DNA of 64,000 nucleotides, taken from Agromyces mangrovi. GTDB lineage: Bacteria > Actinomycetota > Actinomycetes > Actinomycetales > Microbacteriaceae. Location of the stretch: positions 3,100,001 to 3,164,000 of the forward strand of contig NZ_AP027737.1 of NCBI RefSeq assembly GCF_030296695.1. Direction: 5' to 3'. Made by a program: the position numbers and the translations under genes. Below the pieces are notes generated by a model. It did no database searches. It was not told the DNA's origin and worked only from the letters and a program-made list of their open reading frames with translations. This document shows positions 33,503 through 45,117 of this stretch, piece by piece. Position 1 is the first letter of the stretch. Each line of letters starts with the position of its first letter.

Positions 33503-35179
33503 ATGCAGGGCGAGATCGTCGAACCCGCACCCCTCGAGCCCGGCACGCTGCGCGTGATCCCCGTCGGCGGACTGGGCGAGGTCGGCCGCAACATGACCAC
33601 CTTCGAGATCGACGGCAAGATCCTCATCGTCGACTGCGGCGTGCTCTTCCCCGAGGAGCACCAGCCCGGCGTCGACCTGATCCTGCCCGATTTCGCGCCC
33701 GTGCGCGACCGGCTCGACGACATCGTGGGCGTCGTGCTCACCCACGGCCACGAGGACCACATCGGCGCGGTGCCGTACCTGCTGAAGCTGCGCGCCGACA
33801 TCCCCCTGATCGGCTCGGGCCTCACCCTCGCGCTCGTGGAGGCGAAGCTCAAGGAGCACCGCATCCAGCCGTACAGCCTCACGGTGAAGGAGGGCCAGCG
33901 CGAGTCGCTCGGCCCGTTCGACCTCGAGTTCGTCGCGGTGAACCACTCGATCCCCGACGCGCTCGCCGTGGCGATCACCACGAGCGCCGGCAAGGTGCTC
34001 GCGACCGGCGACTTCAAGATGGACCAGCTGCCGCTGGACGGCCGCCTCACCGACCTGCGCGAGTTCGCGCGCCTGGGCCAGGAGGGCGTCGACCTGTTCC
34101 TCGTCGACTCCACGAACGCGGATGTCCCGGGCTTCACCCCGCTCGAGCGGGCGATCGGGCCCGTGCTCGACCAGGTCATCTCGCGCGCCGAGCGCCGCGT
34201 CATCGTGGCGAGCTTCTCGAGCCACGTGCACCGCGTGCAGCAGGTGCTCGACGCGGCCCACGCGAACGGCCGCCGGGTGGCGCTGCTCGGACGCTCGATG
34301 GTGCGCAACATGACCATCGCGGCCGACCTGGGCTACCTGCACGTGCCCGAGGGCGTGCTGGTCGACTACAAGAAGTCGGGCGACATCCCCGACGACAAGA
34401 TCGTCTACATGTCGACCGGGTCGCAGGGCGAGCCGATGGCGGTGCTCAGCCGCATGGCGAACCTCGACCACCAGATCGAGGTCGGCGTGGGCGACACGGT
34501 GATCCTCGCGTCGAGCCTCATCCCGGGCAACGAGAACGCGGTCTACCGCGTGATCGACGGGCTCACCAAGCTCGGCGCGAACGTCGTGCACAAGGCCAAC
34601 GCGAAGGTGCACGTCTCCGGTCACGCGGCCGCGGGCGAGCTGCTCTACTGCTACAACATCCTGCAGCCGAAGAACGTGCTGCCGATCCACGGCGAATACC
34701 GGCACCTGGCAGCGAATGCGGCACTCGCGATCGACACCGGCGTGCCGGCGAAGAACGTGTTCATGGGCGAGGACGGCAGCGTGTTCGACCTCAAGGACGG
34801 CCAGGTCCGGCAGGTCGGCCAGCTCGACCTCGGCTTCGTCTACGTCGACGGCTCGACCGTGGGCGAGATCACCGACGCCGACCTGAAGGATCGCCGCATC
34901 CTCGGCGAGGAGGGCTTCATCTCCGTGATCGTCGTCGTCGACGCGGCGACCGGGCGGGTCATCAGCGGCCCCGAGATCCACGCGCGCGGCTTCGCCGAGG
35001 ACGACAAGGTGTTCGACGACGTGAAGCCGAAGATCGAGAAGGCACTGGCGGATGCCGCGCACAACGGCGTCCGCGACACGCACGCACTCCAGCAGGTCGT
35101 GCGTCGCGCCGTCGGCGGGTGGGTCAGCCGCAAGCTGCGGCGCCGCCCGATGCTCGTGCCGCTCGTCATCGAGGCGTAG
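33503..35179 (+). CDS. rnj: Ribonuclease J
   Basis: A 558-residue metallo-beta-lactamase/beta-CASP ribonuclease acting in RNA processing and decay, with endo- and 5'-exonuclease activity in the family. The zinc motif THGHEDHIGA starts at about residue 80 (His81, His83, Asp85, His86). The beta-CASP block includes ASFSSHVHRVQQ, STGSQGEPMA and KVHVSGHAAAGEL. ATG 33503 is supported by ACAGGAGG seven bases upstream; an upstream in-frame ATG at 33452 lacks such a site. Confidence 0.95.
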   Translation: MQGEIVEPAPLEPGTLRVIPVGGLGEVGRNMTTFEIDGKILIVDCGVLFPEEHQPGVDLILPDFAPVRDRLDDIVGVVLTHGHEDHIGAVPYLLKLRADIPLIGSGLTLALVEAKLKEHRIQPYSLTVKEGQRESLGPFDLEFVAVNHSIPDALAVAITTSAGKVLATGDFKMDQLPLDGRLTDLREFARLGQEGVDLFLVDSTNADVPGFTPLERAIGPVLDQVISRAERRVIVASFSSHVHRVQQVLDAAHANGRRVALLGRSMVRNMTIAADLGYLHVPEGVLVDYKKSGDIPDDKIVYMSTGSQGEPMAVLSRMANLDHQIEVGVGDTVILASSLIPGNENAVYRVIDGLTKLGANVVHKANAKVHVSGHAAAGELLYCYNILQPKNVLPIHGEYRHLAANAALAIDTGVPAKNVFMGEDGSVFDLKDGQVRQVGQLDLGFVYVDGSTVGEITDADLKDRRILGEEGFISVIVVVDAATGRVISGPEIHARGFAEDDKVFDDVKPKIEKALADAAHNGVRDTHALQQVVRRAVGGWVSRKLRRRPMLVPLVIEA

Positions 35180-35256
35180 CCCGGGAGGCGCGGACGCGCA
35201 GCCGCCGGTCAGGGGCCGGAAATCGCCGCGAAACACCGGCGGCGTAGCATCCGCTC

Positions 35257-35751
35257 ATGGTGGCGTCATTCACCCTGCGTCCGGCGGTTCCCGCCGACGG
35301 GCCGTTCCTGGCCGAGATGGTCGTCGAGGCGGCCAACTGGCACGCGGCGCGCGCCCGGCCGAAGTTCGCGGTGCTGACCGACCCCGCGCACGTGCACTAC
35401 GTGTCGGGCTGGATGCGTCCGGGCGACGTCGGCGTCGTCGCCGAGAACCCCGACGGCGAGGCCGTGGGCGCCGCCTGGTACCGCATCTTCAGCAAGGACG
35501 ACGCGGCGCACGGCTTCGTCGCGACCGGCGTGCCCGAGTTGATCATCGGCGTGCGCCCGATGTGGCGCGGCGTCGGCGTCGGCCGCGCGCTCATGCGCGA
35601 GCTCGTCCGCAGCGCGACGGCCGCCGGGTACGTCCGCATCGCGCTGAGCGTCGAGCAGGGCAACTTCGCCGAAGGCCTGTACCGCAGCGAGGGCTTCCGC
35701 GTCGCCGAGGTGCATCCGCCGCGCCTCACCATGGTGCGCCGGCTGACCTGA
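35257..35751 (+). CDS. GNAT family N-acetyltransferase
   Basis: A 164-residue acetyltransferase. LIIGVRPMWRGVGVGRALMRELV (about 97-119) holds the acetyl-CoA loop RGVGVGRAL, and LSVEQGNFAEGLYRSEGFRVAEVH is the C-terminal GNAT block. The substrate is unknown. ATG 35257 is preceded by a TAGCAT -10-like element at six bases, so it is probably transcribed on its own and leaderless, between rnj and ftsK. Confidence 0.85.
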   Translation: MVASFTLRPAVPADGPFLAEMVVEAANWHAARARPKFAVLTDPAHVHYVSGWMRPGDVGVVAENPDGEAVGAAWYRIFSKDDAAHGFVATGVPELIIGVRPMWRGVGVGRALMRELVRSATAAGYVRIALSVEQGNFAEGLYRSEGFRVAEVHPPRLTMVRRLT

Positions 35752-35843
35752 GCGAGCGGATGCCCCGCCAGGGCGGATCGCCGATCGCGAACACTCGCGC
35801 CCGCTTCAGGCCCGAAGTCGGCCGCCGCCCCTAACGTGGACGC

Positions 35844-38666
35844 ATGGCCACGAGCACCAAGTCGACGAGTCGCGCCTCCGGGCGGTCCGGCCGCGGCAGC
35901 TCGTCGTCCGGGGGAACGACGAAGAAGACCGCGACGAAGCCGGCCGCGAAGGCGCCGGCGCGCTCCAAGGCGCCCGCAAAGCGGGCCCCGCGCGACCCGG
36001 ATCGCGATCCGCTCCTCGTCCGCGCGTGGATGGGCATGGCCCACGTCGCCGGCGGCGCCGCACGCGCGCTCGGTCCGGAGACCCTCGCCAAGGAGGACCG
36101 CCGCGACGGCCTGCCGTTCTTCCTCGTGCTCCTGGCGATCGCCGGTGCGGTCGTCGAGTGGTTCCTGATCAACGAGCCCGTCGCCCAGGTCGTCGACGCC
36201 TGGACGTTCGGCGGCCTGCTCGGCCGCGTGGCGTTCGCCCTGCCGGTCATCCTGCTCGTGTTCGCGATCTGGCTCTTCCGCCACCCGAGCTCGGTACACG
36301 ACAACACGCGCATCGGCATCGGCCTGTGGCTGCTGCTGCTGACGGTCTCGGGGCTCTGCCACATCTTCGGCGGCCAGCCCGACCCGAGCGAGGGCATGGA
36401 GGTGCTCGCGACCGCGGGCGGCATCCTCGGCTGGATGCTCGCGCAGCCGCTCGTGCTGCTCACGACCGAGATCGGCGCGACCGCGATCGTCATCGTGCTG
36501 CTGCTGCTGTCGATCCTGATCATCACGAAGACCCCGCCGAACCGCATCCCGTCCCGACTGGGCGAGCTGTACCGCTGGCTGTTCGGCGCGACGCTCGAGG
36601 AACAGCCCGAGGCGGAGCCATCCGAGAAGAAGTCCCGCCGCGGGAGGAAGTCCACCCAGGTCGAACTCGACGGCGTCGACGACGAGGACGACGAGCCGTC
36701 GTCGCCCGGCGTGCTGCCGTGGTGGCGGCGCAATTCGTCGAACCGCGAGGAGGACCCGGAGTTCGACTCCTCCGGCGACGGCATGACCGAGGTGTTCGGC
36801 GACGGACGCCCGGAGGGCGGGTTCGAGACGGCGCTCGAGGGTGCGCCGGTCGGGCGCGCCGAGTACGGCGCCGCCGTCGAGAGCGACCTGCAGCGCGCGG
36901 AGTCGGCCATCCAGGACTTCGGCGGCGCGGGCGCGCCGCCCGTCGCGCGCGACGCCGGTGCCACGGGCGCGACCGAGGTCCTGCCCGGGTTCGTGGCCGC
37001 AGCGGCGGGGGAGTCGGGGTTCGACCCCAACCAGGTGCCCGAGCAGGCTTCGCCCGAGGCCGAGCATCCGTACCACCTGCCTGCGGCGTCGACCCTCGCG
37101 GCCGGTGCCCCGGCGAAGTCGCGGTCGGCCGCCAACGACGATGTGGTGCGCGCGATCACGCACGTGCTCGACCAGTTCGGCGTCGACGCGAAGGTGACCG
37201 GGTTCTCGCGCGGCCCGACCGTCACTCAGTACGAGATCGAGCTCGGTCCGGGCGTCAAGGTCGAGCGCGTGACCGCGCTGTCGAAGAACCTGTCGTACGC
37301 GGTCGCGTCGAACGAGGTGCGCATCCTCTCGCCCATCCCGGGCAAGAGCGCGATCGGCGTCGAGATCCCGAACTCCGACCGCGAGATCGTCACGCTCGGC
37401 GACGTGCTGCGCTCGTCGACCGCATCCGGCAGCACCCACCCGATGACCATCGGCGTGGGCAAGGACGTCGGCGGCGGCTACGTGGTCGCGAACCTCGCGA
37501 AGATGCCGCACCTGCTCGTCGCCGGCTCCACCGGCTCGGGCAAGTCGAGCTTCGTGAACTCCATGATCACGAGCCTGCTCATGCGCGCCAAGCCGGCCGA
37601 CGTGCGCATGGTGCTCATCGACCCGAAGCGCGTCGAGCTCGCCCCGTACGCCGGGGTGCCGCACCTGATCACGCCCATCATCACGAACCCGAAGAAGGCG
37701 GCCGAGGCGCTGCAGTGGGTCGTGAAGGAGATGGACATGCGGTACGACGACCTCGCGTCGTTCGGGTTCCGCCACATCGACGACTTCAACAAGGCCGTCG
37801 TGAACGACGAGATCGTGCTGCCCGAGGGGAGTGAGCGCACGCTCAAGCCGTACCCGTACCTGCTGGTCGTGGTCGACGAGCTCGCCGACCTCATGATGGT
37901 CGCCCCGCGCGACGTCGAGGACTCGATCGTGCGCATCACGCAGCTCGCGCGCGCGTCGGGCATCCACCTCGTGCTCGCGACCCAGCGGCCGTCGGTCGAC
38001 GTCGTCACGGGCCTCATCAAGGCGAACGTGCCGTCGCGGCTCGCGTTCGCGGTGACGAGCGTGACCGACTCCCGCGTCATCCTCGACCAGCCGGGCGCCG
38101 ACAAGCTCATCGGCCAGGGCGACGGACTCTTCCTGCCTATGGGCGCGTCGAAGTCGATCCGCGTGCAGGGCGCGTGGGTGAGCGAATCCGAGATCGAGAA
38201 GGTCGTCAAGCACGTCACCCGCCAGGCCCGGCCCGAGTACCGCAAGGACGTCGAGGCGGCCGTCGAGAAGAAGGAGATCGAGTCCGACATCGGCGACGAC
38301 CTCGAGGTGCTGCTCGCCGCGGCCGAACTGGTCGTGTCGACGCAGTTCGGCTCGACCTCGATGCTCCAGCGCAAGCTGCGGGTCGGCTTCGCCAAGGCGG
38401 GCCGGCTCATGGACCTGCTCGAGTCGCGCGAGATCGTCGGGCCGTCCGAGGGGTCGAAGGCGCGAGACGTGCTGGTGACCGCCGAGCAGCTGCCGGGCGT
38501 GCTCGCGAGGCTCCGCGGCGAGGAGCCGGTCGAGCATCGCCCCGCCGCATCCGCCGCCCCCGCCGAGCCCTACGAGGGCGACCCGGTGGCGCGCATGTCG
38601 GAGGGTCACGAAGAGGTCGACGGCGGGTCGGACGAGGACGCCTGGGGGCTCACCGGCCGCGACTGA
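35844..38666 (+). CDS. ftsK: FtsK/SpoIIIE family DNA translocase
   Basis: A 940-residue septal DNA pump for chromosome segregation. The N-terminus is Ser/Lys/Ala-rich (1-55), followed by about four transmembrane segments (about 95-225). A long acidic linker (about 255-425) precedes the motor domain (about 430-860), with Walker [10 protein letters not shown] near 561, Walker [15 protein letters not shown] and [17 protein letters not shown]. The C-terminal gamma winged helix ([20 protein letters not shown]) reads the orienting sequences. ATG 35844 has TAACGT six bases upstream and looks leaderless. pgsA follows 20 bases after the stop. Confidence 0.96.
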   Translation: MATSTKSTSRASGRSGRGSSSSGGTTKKTATKPAAKAPARSKAPAKRAPRDPDRDPLLVRAWMGMAHVAGGAARALGPETLAKEDRRDGLPFFLVLLAIAGAVVEWFLINEPVAQVVDAWTFGGLLGRVAFALPVILLVFAIWLFRHPSSVHDNTRIGIGLWLLLLTVSGLCHIFGGQPDPSEGMEVLATAGGILGWMLAQPLVLLTTEIGATAIVIVLLLLSILIITKTPPNRIPSRLGELYRWLFGATLEEQPEAEPSEKKSRRGRKSTQVELDGVDDEDDEPSSPGVLPWWRRNSSNREEDPEFDSSGDGMTEVFGDGRPEGGFETALEGAPVGRAEYGAAVESDLQRAESAIQDFGGAGAPPVARDAGATGATEVLPGFVAAAAGESGFDPNQVPEQASPEAEHPYHLPAASTLAAGAPAKSRSAANDDVVRAITHVLDQFGVDAKVTGFSRGPTVTQYEIELGPGVKVERVTALSKNLSYAVASNEVRILSPIPGKSAIGVEIPNSDREIVTLGDVLRSSTASGSTHPMTIGVGKDVGGGYVVANLAKMPHLLVAGSTGSGKSSFVNSMITSLLMRAKPADVRMVLIDPKRVELAPYAGVPHLITPIITNPKKAAEALQWVVKEMDMRYDDLASFGFRHIDDFNKAVVNDEIVLPEGSERTLKPYPYLLVVVDELADLMMVAPRDVEDSIVRITQLARASGIHLVLATQRPSVDVVTGLIKANVPSRLAFAVTSVTDSRVILDQPGADKLIGQGDGLFLPMGASKSIRVQGAWVSESEIEKVVKHVTRQARPEYRKDVEAAVEKKEIESDIGDDLEVLLAAAELVVSTQFGSTSMLQRKLRVGFAKAGRLMDLLESREIVGPSEGSKARDVLVTAEQLPGVLARLRGEEPVEHRPAASAAPAEPYEGDPVARMSEGHEEVDGGSDEDAWGLTGRD

Positions 38667-38686
38667 GCGACCGGTAGTCTTTCCCC

Positions 38687-39283
38687 ATGAGCGACGCCGA
38701 CAGCCCGACCCGATCGGCGAACTGGAACCTCCCGAACGCCATCACCGTGGTGCGCATCCTGATGGCGCCGTTCTTCTTCTGGATGCTGCTGGCCGACGGC
38801 GGCTCCGACGGCCCCCTCCGCTGGATCGCCGCGGCGTTCTTCATCGTCGCGATCTCGACCGACGGGCTCGACGGGCACATCGCGCGCAGCCGAGGGCTCG
38901 TCACCGACCTCGGCAAGATCCTCGACCCGATCGCCGACAAGCTCCTCACGAGCGGTGCGCTCATCTGCCTGTCGATCCTCGGCGAGCTGTGGTGGTGGGT
39001 CACCGCGCTCATCGTCCTCCGCGAGGTCGGCATCACGGTGTGGCGCCTCGTCGAACTGCGACGCGGCAACGTCGTGCCGGCGTCGAGCGGCGGCAAGCTG
39101 AAGACGGTCGTGCAGGCCGTCGCGATCTCGCTCGCGCTCACGCCGCTCTGGCTGTTCCTCGGCGACTGGGTGTTCTGGGTGAACTGGTTCGCCATGGGCG
39201 TGGCGCTCGTGCTCACGGTGTGGTCGGGCGCGGTGTACCTCGTCGACGCCGCGAAGCTGCGGCGCACCGGGGCGGATGCCTGA
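38687..39283 (+). CDS. pgsA: CDP-diacylglycerol--glycerol-3-phosphate 3-phosphatidyltransferase
   Basis: A 198-residue membrane enzyme of phosphatidylglycerol synthesis. The CDP-alcohol phosphotransferase motif D-x2-D-G-x2-A-R-x8-G-x3-D-x3-D is complete in DGLDGHIARSRGLV followed by DLGKILDPIADK. Several hydrophobic helices surround it. ATG 38687 has TAGTCT six bases before it (leaderless arrangement). The end overlaps cinA by eight bases. The paralogue context (ftsK, pgsA, cinA, clgR) equals that of M. tuberculosis pgsA3. Confidence 0.92.
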   Translation: MSDADSPTRSANWNLPNAITVVRILMAPFFFWMLLADGGSDGPLRWIAAAFFIVAISTDGLDGHIARSRGLVTDLGKILDPIADKLLTSGALICLSILGELWWWVTALIVLREVGITVWRLVELRRGNVVPASSGGKLKTVVQAVAISLALTPLWLFLGDWVFWVNWFAMGVALVLTVWSGAVYLVDAAKLRRTGADA

Positions 39284-39770
39284 GGGCGCGCGCTCGCTCG
39301 TCGACGCGCTCGCCGCGCGGGGCATGACCGTCGCCGTCGCGGAGTCGCTCACCGGCGGGATGCTCGCCGCGCGGATCGTGGACGTGCCCGGGGCATCCGC
39401 CGTGTTCCTCGGGGGCATCGTGGCGTACGCCACGGAGCTCAAGCACGACCTGCTCGGGGTGGATGCCGCGCTGCTCGCGGAGCGCGGGCCGGTGGACGCG
39501 GAGGTGGCCCGGCAGCTCGCGTCGGGGGTGCGGCGCGCGTGCGCGGTCGACGGGCGCGAGGCCGACCTCGGGGTGGCGACGACCGGGGTCGCCGGGCCGG
39601 ACGCGCAGGGCGGGAAGGCGCCGGGGACGGTGTTCGTGGGGGTCGCGACCGACGCGGGGTCGCGAGCGGTCGAGCTCGCGCTGACGGGGGAGCGGGCCGC
39701 GATCCGCGCGGCGACGGTCGAGGCGGCGCTGGCCGAAGCGGTCGCCGAAGTGCGGAATAGACGGCGTTAA
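39276..39770 (+). CDS. cinA: CinA family protein (nicotinamide-nucleotide amidohydrolase-like domain)
   Basis: A 164-residue stand-alone CinA C-terminal domain, the deamidase fold acting on NMN (PncC type). Signatures are AVAESLTGGMLAARIVDVPG, FLGGIVAYATELKHDLLGV and VATTGVAGPDAQGGKAPGTVF. The N-terminal MoCo-binding domain of full-length CinA is absent, as in many actinobacteria. Its start overlaps the pgsA end by eight bases. Confidence 0.9.
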   Translation: MPEGARSLVDALAARGMTVAVAESLTGGMLAARIVDVPGASAVFLGGIVAYATELKHDLLGVDAALLAERGPVDAEVARQLASGVRRACAVDGREADLGVATTGVAGPDAQGGKAPGTVFVGVATDAGSRAVELALTGERAAIRAATVEAALAEAVAEVRNRRR

Positions 39771-39906
39771 CAGGCCGTTACATGTACGGCATTCACACGC
39801 AAAGCCCAGTGTGCGACGCTAATGTCGTAGGAAGGGAACCAGTCGCCAGTCGACCGGCTCCCGGATCGGCCGCTCGGGCCGATGGGCAGAGAGAAGGAGG
39901 TTCCCG

Positions 39907-40215
39907 ATGGTTCTGGTTCGTCAGGAAATCGGCGATGTGCTGAGGGACTTCCGCCTGCAGAAGGGTCGGACGCTCCGACAGGTCGCGAGCAAGGCCAGCG
40001 TGGCCCTCGGCTACCTGAGCGAGGTGGAGCGCGGCCAGAAGGAGGCCTCGAGCGAGATCCTCGCCTCGGTGGCGGAGGCGCTCGAGACCCCGATCTCGAC
40101 CATCATGCGCGAGGTCGGCGACCGTCTGGCAGTGATCGAGGGCATCGACCCGATCCCCGACACGGTTCCCGACGAGTTCGTGGCCGGCTTCGACGCCGAC
40201 ATGATGGTGCGCTGA
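39907..40215 (+). CDS. clgR: Helix-turn-helix XRE-family regulator (ClgR-like)
   Basis: A 102-residue regulator with a Cro/C1-type helix-turn-helix (DVLRDFRLQKGRTLRQVASK, then VALGYLSEVERGQKEASSEI, residues 9-55). The acidic C-terminal tail ends FDADMMVR. ClgR in actinobacteria activates clp protease and stress genes and is itself degraded by Clp. Length, position between cinA and recA, and sequence agree with ClgR; the exact regulon is not shown here. ATG 39907 has a strong GAAGGAGG site at 39893-39900. Confidence 0.85.
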   Translation: MVLVRQEIGDVLRDFRLQKGRTLRQVASKASVALGYLSEVERGQKEASSEILASVAEALETPISTIMREVGDRLAVIEGIDPIPDTVPDEFVAGFDADMMVR

Positions 40216-40236
40216 CCCACGACACATCGACGTACG

Positions 40237-40264
40237 GAACGACCGGCCCGCGGGCCGGTCGTTC
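40237..40264 (+). terminator. Perfect palindrome after the clgR-like gene
   Basis: A 28-base perfect palindrome with half-site GAACGACCGGCCCG. It is followed by CTCGTTT, so it may act as a terminator or attenuator between the clgR-like and DUF3046 genes. Confidence 0.7.
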
Positions 40265-40286
40265 TCGTTTCCCGGCAGGAGGGCCC

Positions 40287-40511
40287 GTGAAGCTCAGCGA
40301 GTTCCGCATCGCGGTCGACGACGAGTTCGGCGCCGGCTACGGCCGTGTGGTCGTCGCCGACCTGGTGCTGCCCACGCTCGCCGGGCGCACGGCCGAGCAG
40401 GCGCTGGCCGACGGCGTGCCGGCGCGCGAGGTGTGGAACGCGCTGTGCGACGCGACCGACGTGCCCTCGCATCGCCGCTACGGCGTTGGGCGCCTCGACC
40501 ACCGCGGCTGA
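40287..40511 (+). CDS. DUF3046 domain-containing protein
   Basis: A 74-residue protein of the DUF3046 family, found upstream of recA in actinobacteria (as M. tuberculosis Rv2738c). It reads VKLSEFRIAVDDEFGAGYGR (start) and GRTAEQALADGVPAREVWNA, with a VP(S)HRRYG-type end. GTG 40287 has AGGAGGGC upstream. Function unknown. Confidence 0.85.
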   Translation: MKLSEFRIAVDDEFGAGYGRVVVADLVLPTLAGRTAEQALADGVPAREVWNALCDATDVPSHRRYGVGRLDHRG

Positions 40512-40560
40512 CGCGGGTGCGGATGTTCGATGAATCGCGCATGACACGCGGCGTGTCGAT

Positions 40561-40574
40561 CGAACACGTGTTCG
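40561..40574. promoter_or_regulatory. SOS (LexA) box upstream of recA
   Basis: CGAACACGTGTTCG fits the actinobacterial LexA consensus CGAAC-N4-GTTCG perfectly. It lies 209 bases before the recA start, inside the 271-base gap after the DUF3046 gene, so recA should have a long leader. That gap otherwise holds no gene I can see. Confidence 0.9.
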
Positions 40575-40782
40575 GATTCCGGGCGTAGTCTCCTCAACAG
40601 GCGGGTGAGCCCCGCGCGTCGGGAACTCCACGGCGCTGCAACCGACCGATGTCGGGGGTGGTGCGTAGCGTGAACGGCGTCGGATCACACCGCACCGCCT
40701 TGTCGACGAGGTGTCCCGGGTCACGGCCCGGGCGCGGAGCGACAGCCTACAGGCAGCAGCACCGAGACGAAGGAGACAGCAC

Positions 40783-41852
<1,070 letters not shown>

Positions 41853-41856
<4 letters not shown>

Positions 41857-42575
41857 CCCGCTCCACGAACACCGGCCGGGGCGATCGCGACGATGACGCG
41901 ATCGCCCCGGTCGCCTACCTGCCGTGGGTGCAGCCCGGCGACGCGGCTTCGCCGGCTGACGCTGCGTCCGCAGACGAGTCGTCACGGTCGGAGCCCGCGC
42001 GGAAACAGCCGGCCAGCCGTGCGCGGCCGGAGCTGTGGGGCGTGGTGCCGGGTTCGGAGCCATCCGACTGCGAGCGCGTGGAGGCTCGGCTGGCAGAAGA
42101 ACCCGGTGTGGATGAGGACCGCGTCGACCGCGTGGTGCTCGCACGGCTGCGGCGGTCTTCTCTCAGCGTGTCGGAGGTCCGCCGGCTGCTCCGCGAGCAC
42201 GATGTCGAGGCGGAGCAGATCGACGGCTGGATCGATCGGTACGAGCGGCTCGGCTACCTCGACGACCGATCGTTCGCCGACCAGCTCGCCGCCTCGCTGG
42301 TGGAGCGCAAGGGCTACGGGGCCGGTGCGGTACTCGCCGAGCTCCAGCGCCGCGGCATCGACCAGGCGCTCGCGCGCGAGACCGTTGACGCGCTCGACGG
42401 CGACGACGAGCGGTCGCGGGCGATCGAGCTCGCCGCCGAGCGCGTCCGCCGCATGGGATCGCTCGACCGCACCGCTGCGGTGCGCCGGCTCTCCGGCTAC
42501 CTGCAACGCCGCGGCTACTCGGGCGATGTCGTCCGCGAGGCCGTGAACGCCGCGCTCGACGGCGCGCACGTCTGA
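41853..42575 (+). CDS. recX: Regulatory protein RecX
   Basis: A 240-residue modulator that binds RecA filaments. The RecX helical repeats cover about residues 90-235, with [40 protein letters not shown] and [20 protein letters not shown]. The first 85 residues are low-complexity and acidic, longer than in most RecX. It is translated with recA through the ATGA overlap, giving joint SOS induction. Confidence 0.92.
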
Positions 42576-42635
42576 CTCGGCACGTGCCGGCCGGGCGCTC
42601 GCATCCCGCATGCGAATCGTAGACTGGTGCGCATC

Positions 42636-44195
42636 ATGAGCAGCATCACCGAGACGCCGACCGTCATCGAGGGGTCGCGTGGCGCAGTCGACGACGCCGG
42701 CCGTGCGCGCACCTACGAGGTGCGCACCTTCGGCTGCCAGATGAACGTGCACGACTCCGAGCGCCTGAGCGGCTCGCTCGAGGCCGCCGGCTACGTGCCC
42801 GCCGAGGGCGCCGAGCCCGACGTCGTCGTCATCAACACGTGCGCGGTGCGCGAGAACGCCGACAACAAGCTCTACGGCAACCTCGGTCACCTCGCCGGCG
42901 TCAAGCGCCGCCACGAGGGCATGCAGATCGCCGTGGGTGGATGCCTCGCGCAGAAGGACACGAGCACCATCCTCGAGAAGGCGCCGTGGGTCGACGTGGT
43001 GTTCGGCACGCACAACATGGGCGCGCTGCCGCGTCTGCTCGAACGCGCGCGGCACAACGACGAGGCCCAGCTCGAGATTCTCGACGCGCTCGAGACGTTC
43101 CCGTCGACGCTGCCGACGAAGCGCGACTCGAGCTACAGCGGCTGGGTGTCGATCTCGGTGGGATGCAACAACACCTGCACCTTCTGCATCGTGCCGTCGC
43201 TGCGCGGCAAGGAGAAGGACCGCCGGCCCGGCGACATCCTCGCCGAGGTGCAGGCGCTCGTCGACGACGGCGCGATCGAGGTCACGCTGCTCGGCCAGAA
43301 CGTGAACTCCTACGGCGTCGAGTTCGGCGACCGGCAGGCGTTCGGCAAGCTGCTGCGCGCCGCCGGGCGCATCGACGGCCTGGAGCGCATCCGCTTCACG
43401 AGCCCCCACCCGGCCGCGTTCACCGACGACGTGATCGACGCCATGGCGGAGACGCCGAACGTCATGCCGCAGCTGCACATGCCGCTGCAGTCGGGCTCCG
43501 ACCGCATCCTCAAGGCGATGCGCCGGTCGTACCGCAGCGAGCGGTTCCTCGGCATCCTCGACAAGGTGCGCGAGCGCATCCCGCATGCCGCGATCAGCAC
43601 CGACATCATCGTGGGCTTCCCCGGCGAGACCGAGGAGGACTTCCAAGAGACCCTGCGCGTGGTCGAGGCGGCGCGGTTCGCGTCGGCGTTCACGTTCCAG
43701 TACTCGATCCGCCCCGGCACGCCCGCGGCGACCATGGACGACCAGGTGCCGAAGGAGGTCGTGCAGGACCGCTACGACCGCCTGATCGCCCTGCAGGAGC
43801 GCATCAGCCTCGAGGAGAACAAGGCGGTCGTGGGCCGCGAGGTCGAGCTGCTCGTCGCCACCGGCGAGGGCAAGAAGGACGCCGAGACCCACCGCATGTC
43901 GGGTCGCGCGGAGGACAGCCGGCTCGTGCACTTCGAGGTGCCGGCAGGCTCCGAGCTGCCGCGTCCCGGCGACGTCGTCACCGTGACGGTCACCCACGCC
44001 GCGCCGTTCCACCTCATCGCCGACTCGCCCGACGGTGCGCCGCTGCGCATCCGCCGCACGCGCGCCGGCGACGCGTGGGACCGCGCGCAGGCCGACAGCT
44101 GCGGTGTGCCGGCCGCCCCCGGCGCGGCATCCGGCGGCGCCGTCTCGCTCGGCCTGCCGACCGTGCGCGTGGTGGACGAGACCCGCACGACGTGA
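42636..44195 (+). CDS. miaB: tRNA (N6-isopentenyl adenosine(37)-C2)-methylthiotransferase
   Basis: A 519-residue radical-SAM enzyme adding a methylthio group at tRNA A37 after MiaA. The N-terminal MTTase domain has [20 protein letters not shown] and GGCLAQKD for the auxiliary Fe-S cluster. The radical-SAM motif is [13 protein letters not shown], and a TRAM domain covers about 375-450. A TAGACT -10-like element precedes ATG 42636 by ten bases; a GTG at 42627 is less likely. GTGA overlap couples it to miaA. Confidence 0.96.
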   Translation: MSSITETPTVIEGSRGAVDDAGRARTYEVRTFGCQMNVHDSERLSGSLEAAGYVPAEGAEPDVVVINTCAVRENADNKLYGNLGHLAGVKRRHEGMQIAVGGCLAQKDTSTILEKAPWVDVVFGTHNMGALPRLLERARHNDEAQLEILDALETFPSTLPTKRDSSYSGWVSISVGCNNTCTFCIVPSLRGKEKDRRPGDILAEVQALVDDGAIEVTLLGQNVNSYGVEFGDRQAFGKLLRAAGRIDGLERIRFTSPHPAAFTDDVIDAMAETPNVMPQLHMPLQSGSDRILKAMRRSYRSERFLGILDKVRERIPHAAISTDIIVGFPGETEEDFQETLRVVEAARFASAFTFQYSIRPGTPAATMDDQVPKEVVQDRYDRLIALQERISLEENKAVVGREVELLVATGEGKKDAETHRMSGRAEDSRLVHFEVPAGSELPRPGDVVTVTVTHAAPFHLIADSPDGAPLRIRRTRAGDAWDRAQADSCGVPAAPGAASGGAVSLGLPTVRVVDETRTT

Positions 44196-45112
44196 CCCTG
44201 ATCGCGGTCGTCGGCGCGACCGGCACCGGCAAGAGCGAGTTCGCGCTCGACGTCGCCGAGGCGATCGCCGCGCGCGGCGGCCGCGCAGAGGTCGTGAACG
44301 CCGACGCCATGCAGCTCTACCGGGGCATGGACATCGGCACCGCGAAGCTCGCGCCCCACGAGCGCCGGGGCGTGCCGCACCACCTGCTCGACGTGCTCGA
44401 CGTCACCGACGAGGCATCCGTCGCCGCGTACCAGCTCCAGGCGCGCGCCGCGATCACCGCGATCCGCGAGCGCGGCGCCGTGCCGTTGCTCGTGGGCGGG
44501 TCGGGCCTCTACGTCTCCGCCGTGCTCTACGAGTTCGAGTTCCCCGGCACCGACGCCGAGGTACGCGCACGGCTCGAGGCCGAGCTCGAGCGAGACGGTC
44601 GTGGCGCCCTGCATCGCCGCCTGCGCGAACTCGACGCGCCCACGGCCGAGGCGGTCGGCCCGCACAACGCCCGCCGCATCGTGCGTGCGCTCGAGGTGAT
44701 CGAGGTGACCGGTGAGCCGGCCGCGGCCCGGCTGCCCGACGAGCCGGTGCCATGGACGCGACACGAGACGGTGCGCCTGCACGTCGACCGCGACGAACTC
44801 GTACCGCGACTCGACGCGCGCGTCGAGCGCATGTGGCGCGACGGGATCGTCGACGAGGTGCGGGGGCTCATCCCGCAGGGCATCGAGCGCGGGGTCACCG
44901 CGAGCCGCGCGATCGGATACGCCCAGGCGATCGCCGAGGTGCACGAGAGGATGCCCCGGGAGGACGCCATCGCCGAGACGCAGGCGCTCACCCGGCGCTA
45001 CGCCCGCCGCCAGGTCGGCTGGTTCCGCCGGTACGCCGATACGACCGTGCTCGATGCGACCGACGCCGATGCGCGGGCCGAGCAGGTGCACCGCCTCGCG
45101 ACCCTAGACTGA
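44192..45112 (+). CDS. miaA: tRNA dimethylallyltransferase
   Basis: A 306-residue enzyme attaching the isopentenyl group to tRNA A37. The P-loop is [11 protein letters not shown] (residues 8-18), with [27 protein letters not shown] and the C-terminal [14 protein letters not shown] tRNA-binding block. GTG 44192 overlaps the miaB stop. The last codons contain the TAGACT promoter element of dapF. Confidence 0.96.
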   Translation: MTLIAVVGATGTGKSEFALDVAEAIAARGGRAEVVNADAMQLYRGMDIGTAKLAPHERRGVPHHLLDVLDVTDEASVAAYQLQARAAITAIRERGAVPLLVGGSGLYVSAVLYEFEFPGTDAEVRARLEAELERDGRGALHRRLRELDAPTAEAVGPHNARRIVRALEVIEVTGEPAAARLPDEPVPWTRHETVRLHVDRDELVPRLDARVERMWRDGIVDEVRGLIPQGIERGVTASRAIGYAQAIAEVHERMPREDAIAETQALTRRYARRQVGWFRRYADTTVLDATDADARAEQVHRLATLD

Positions 45113-45117
45113 TCGGC

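Noticed and set aside
35397..38609. A 1070-codon minus-strand open frame opposite ftsK
   Set aside because: Same GC-driven artefact; low-complexity His/Arg/Gly sequence without family features.
39777..39906. ClgR autoregulatory operator upstream of the clgR-like gene
   Set aside because: Several short dyads exist, but none matches a ClgR site well enough to report.
42627..42635. GTG 42627 as miaB start
   Set aside because: It lies only two bases after the TAGACT element, too close for transcription start; ATG 42636 fits better.
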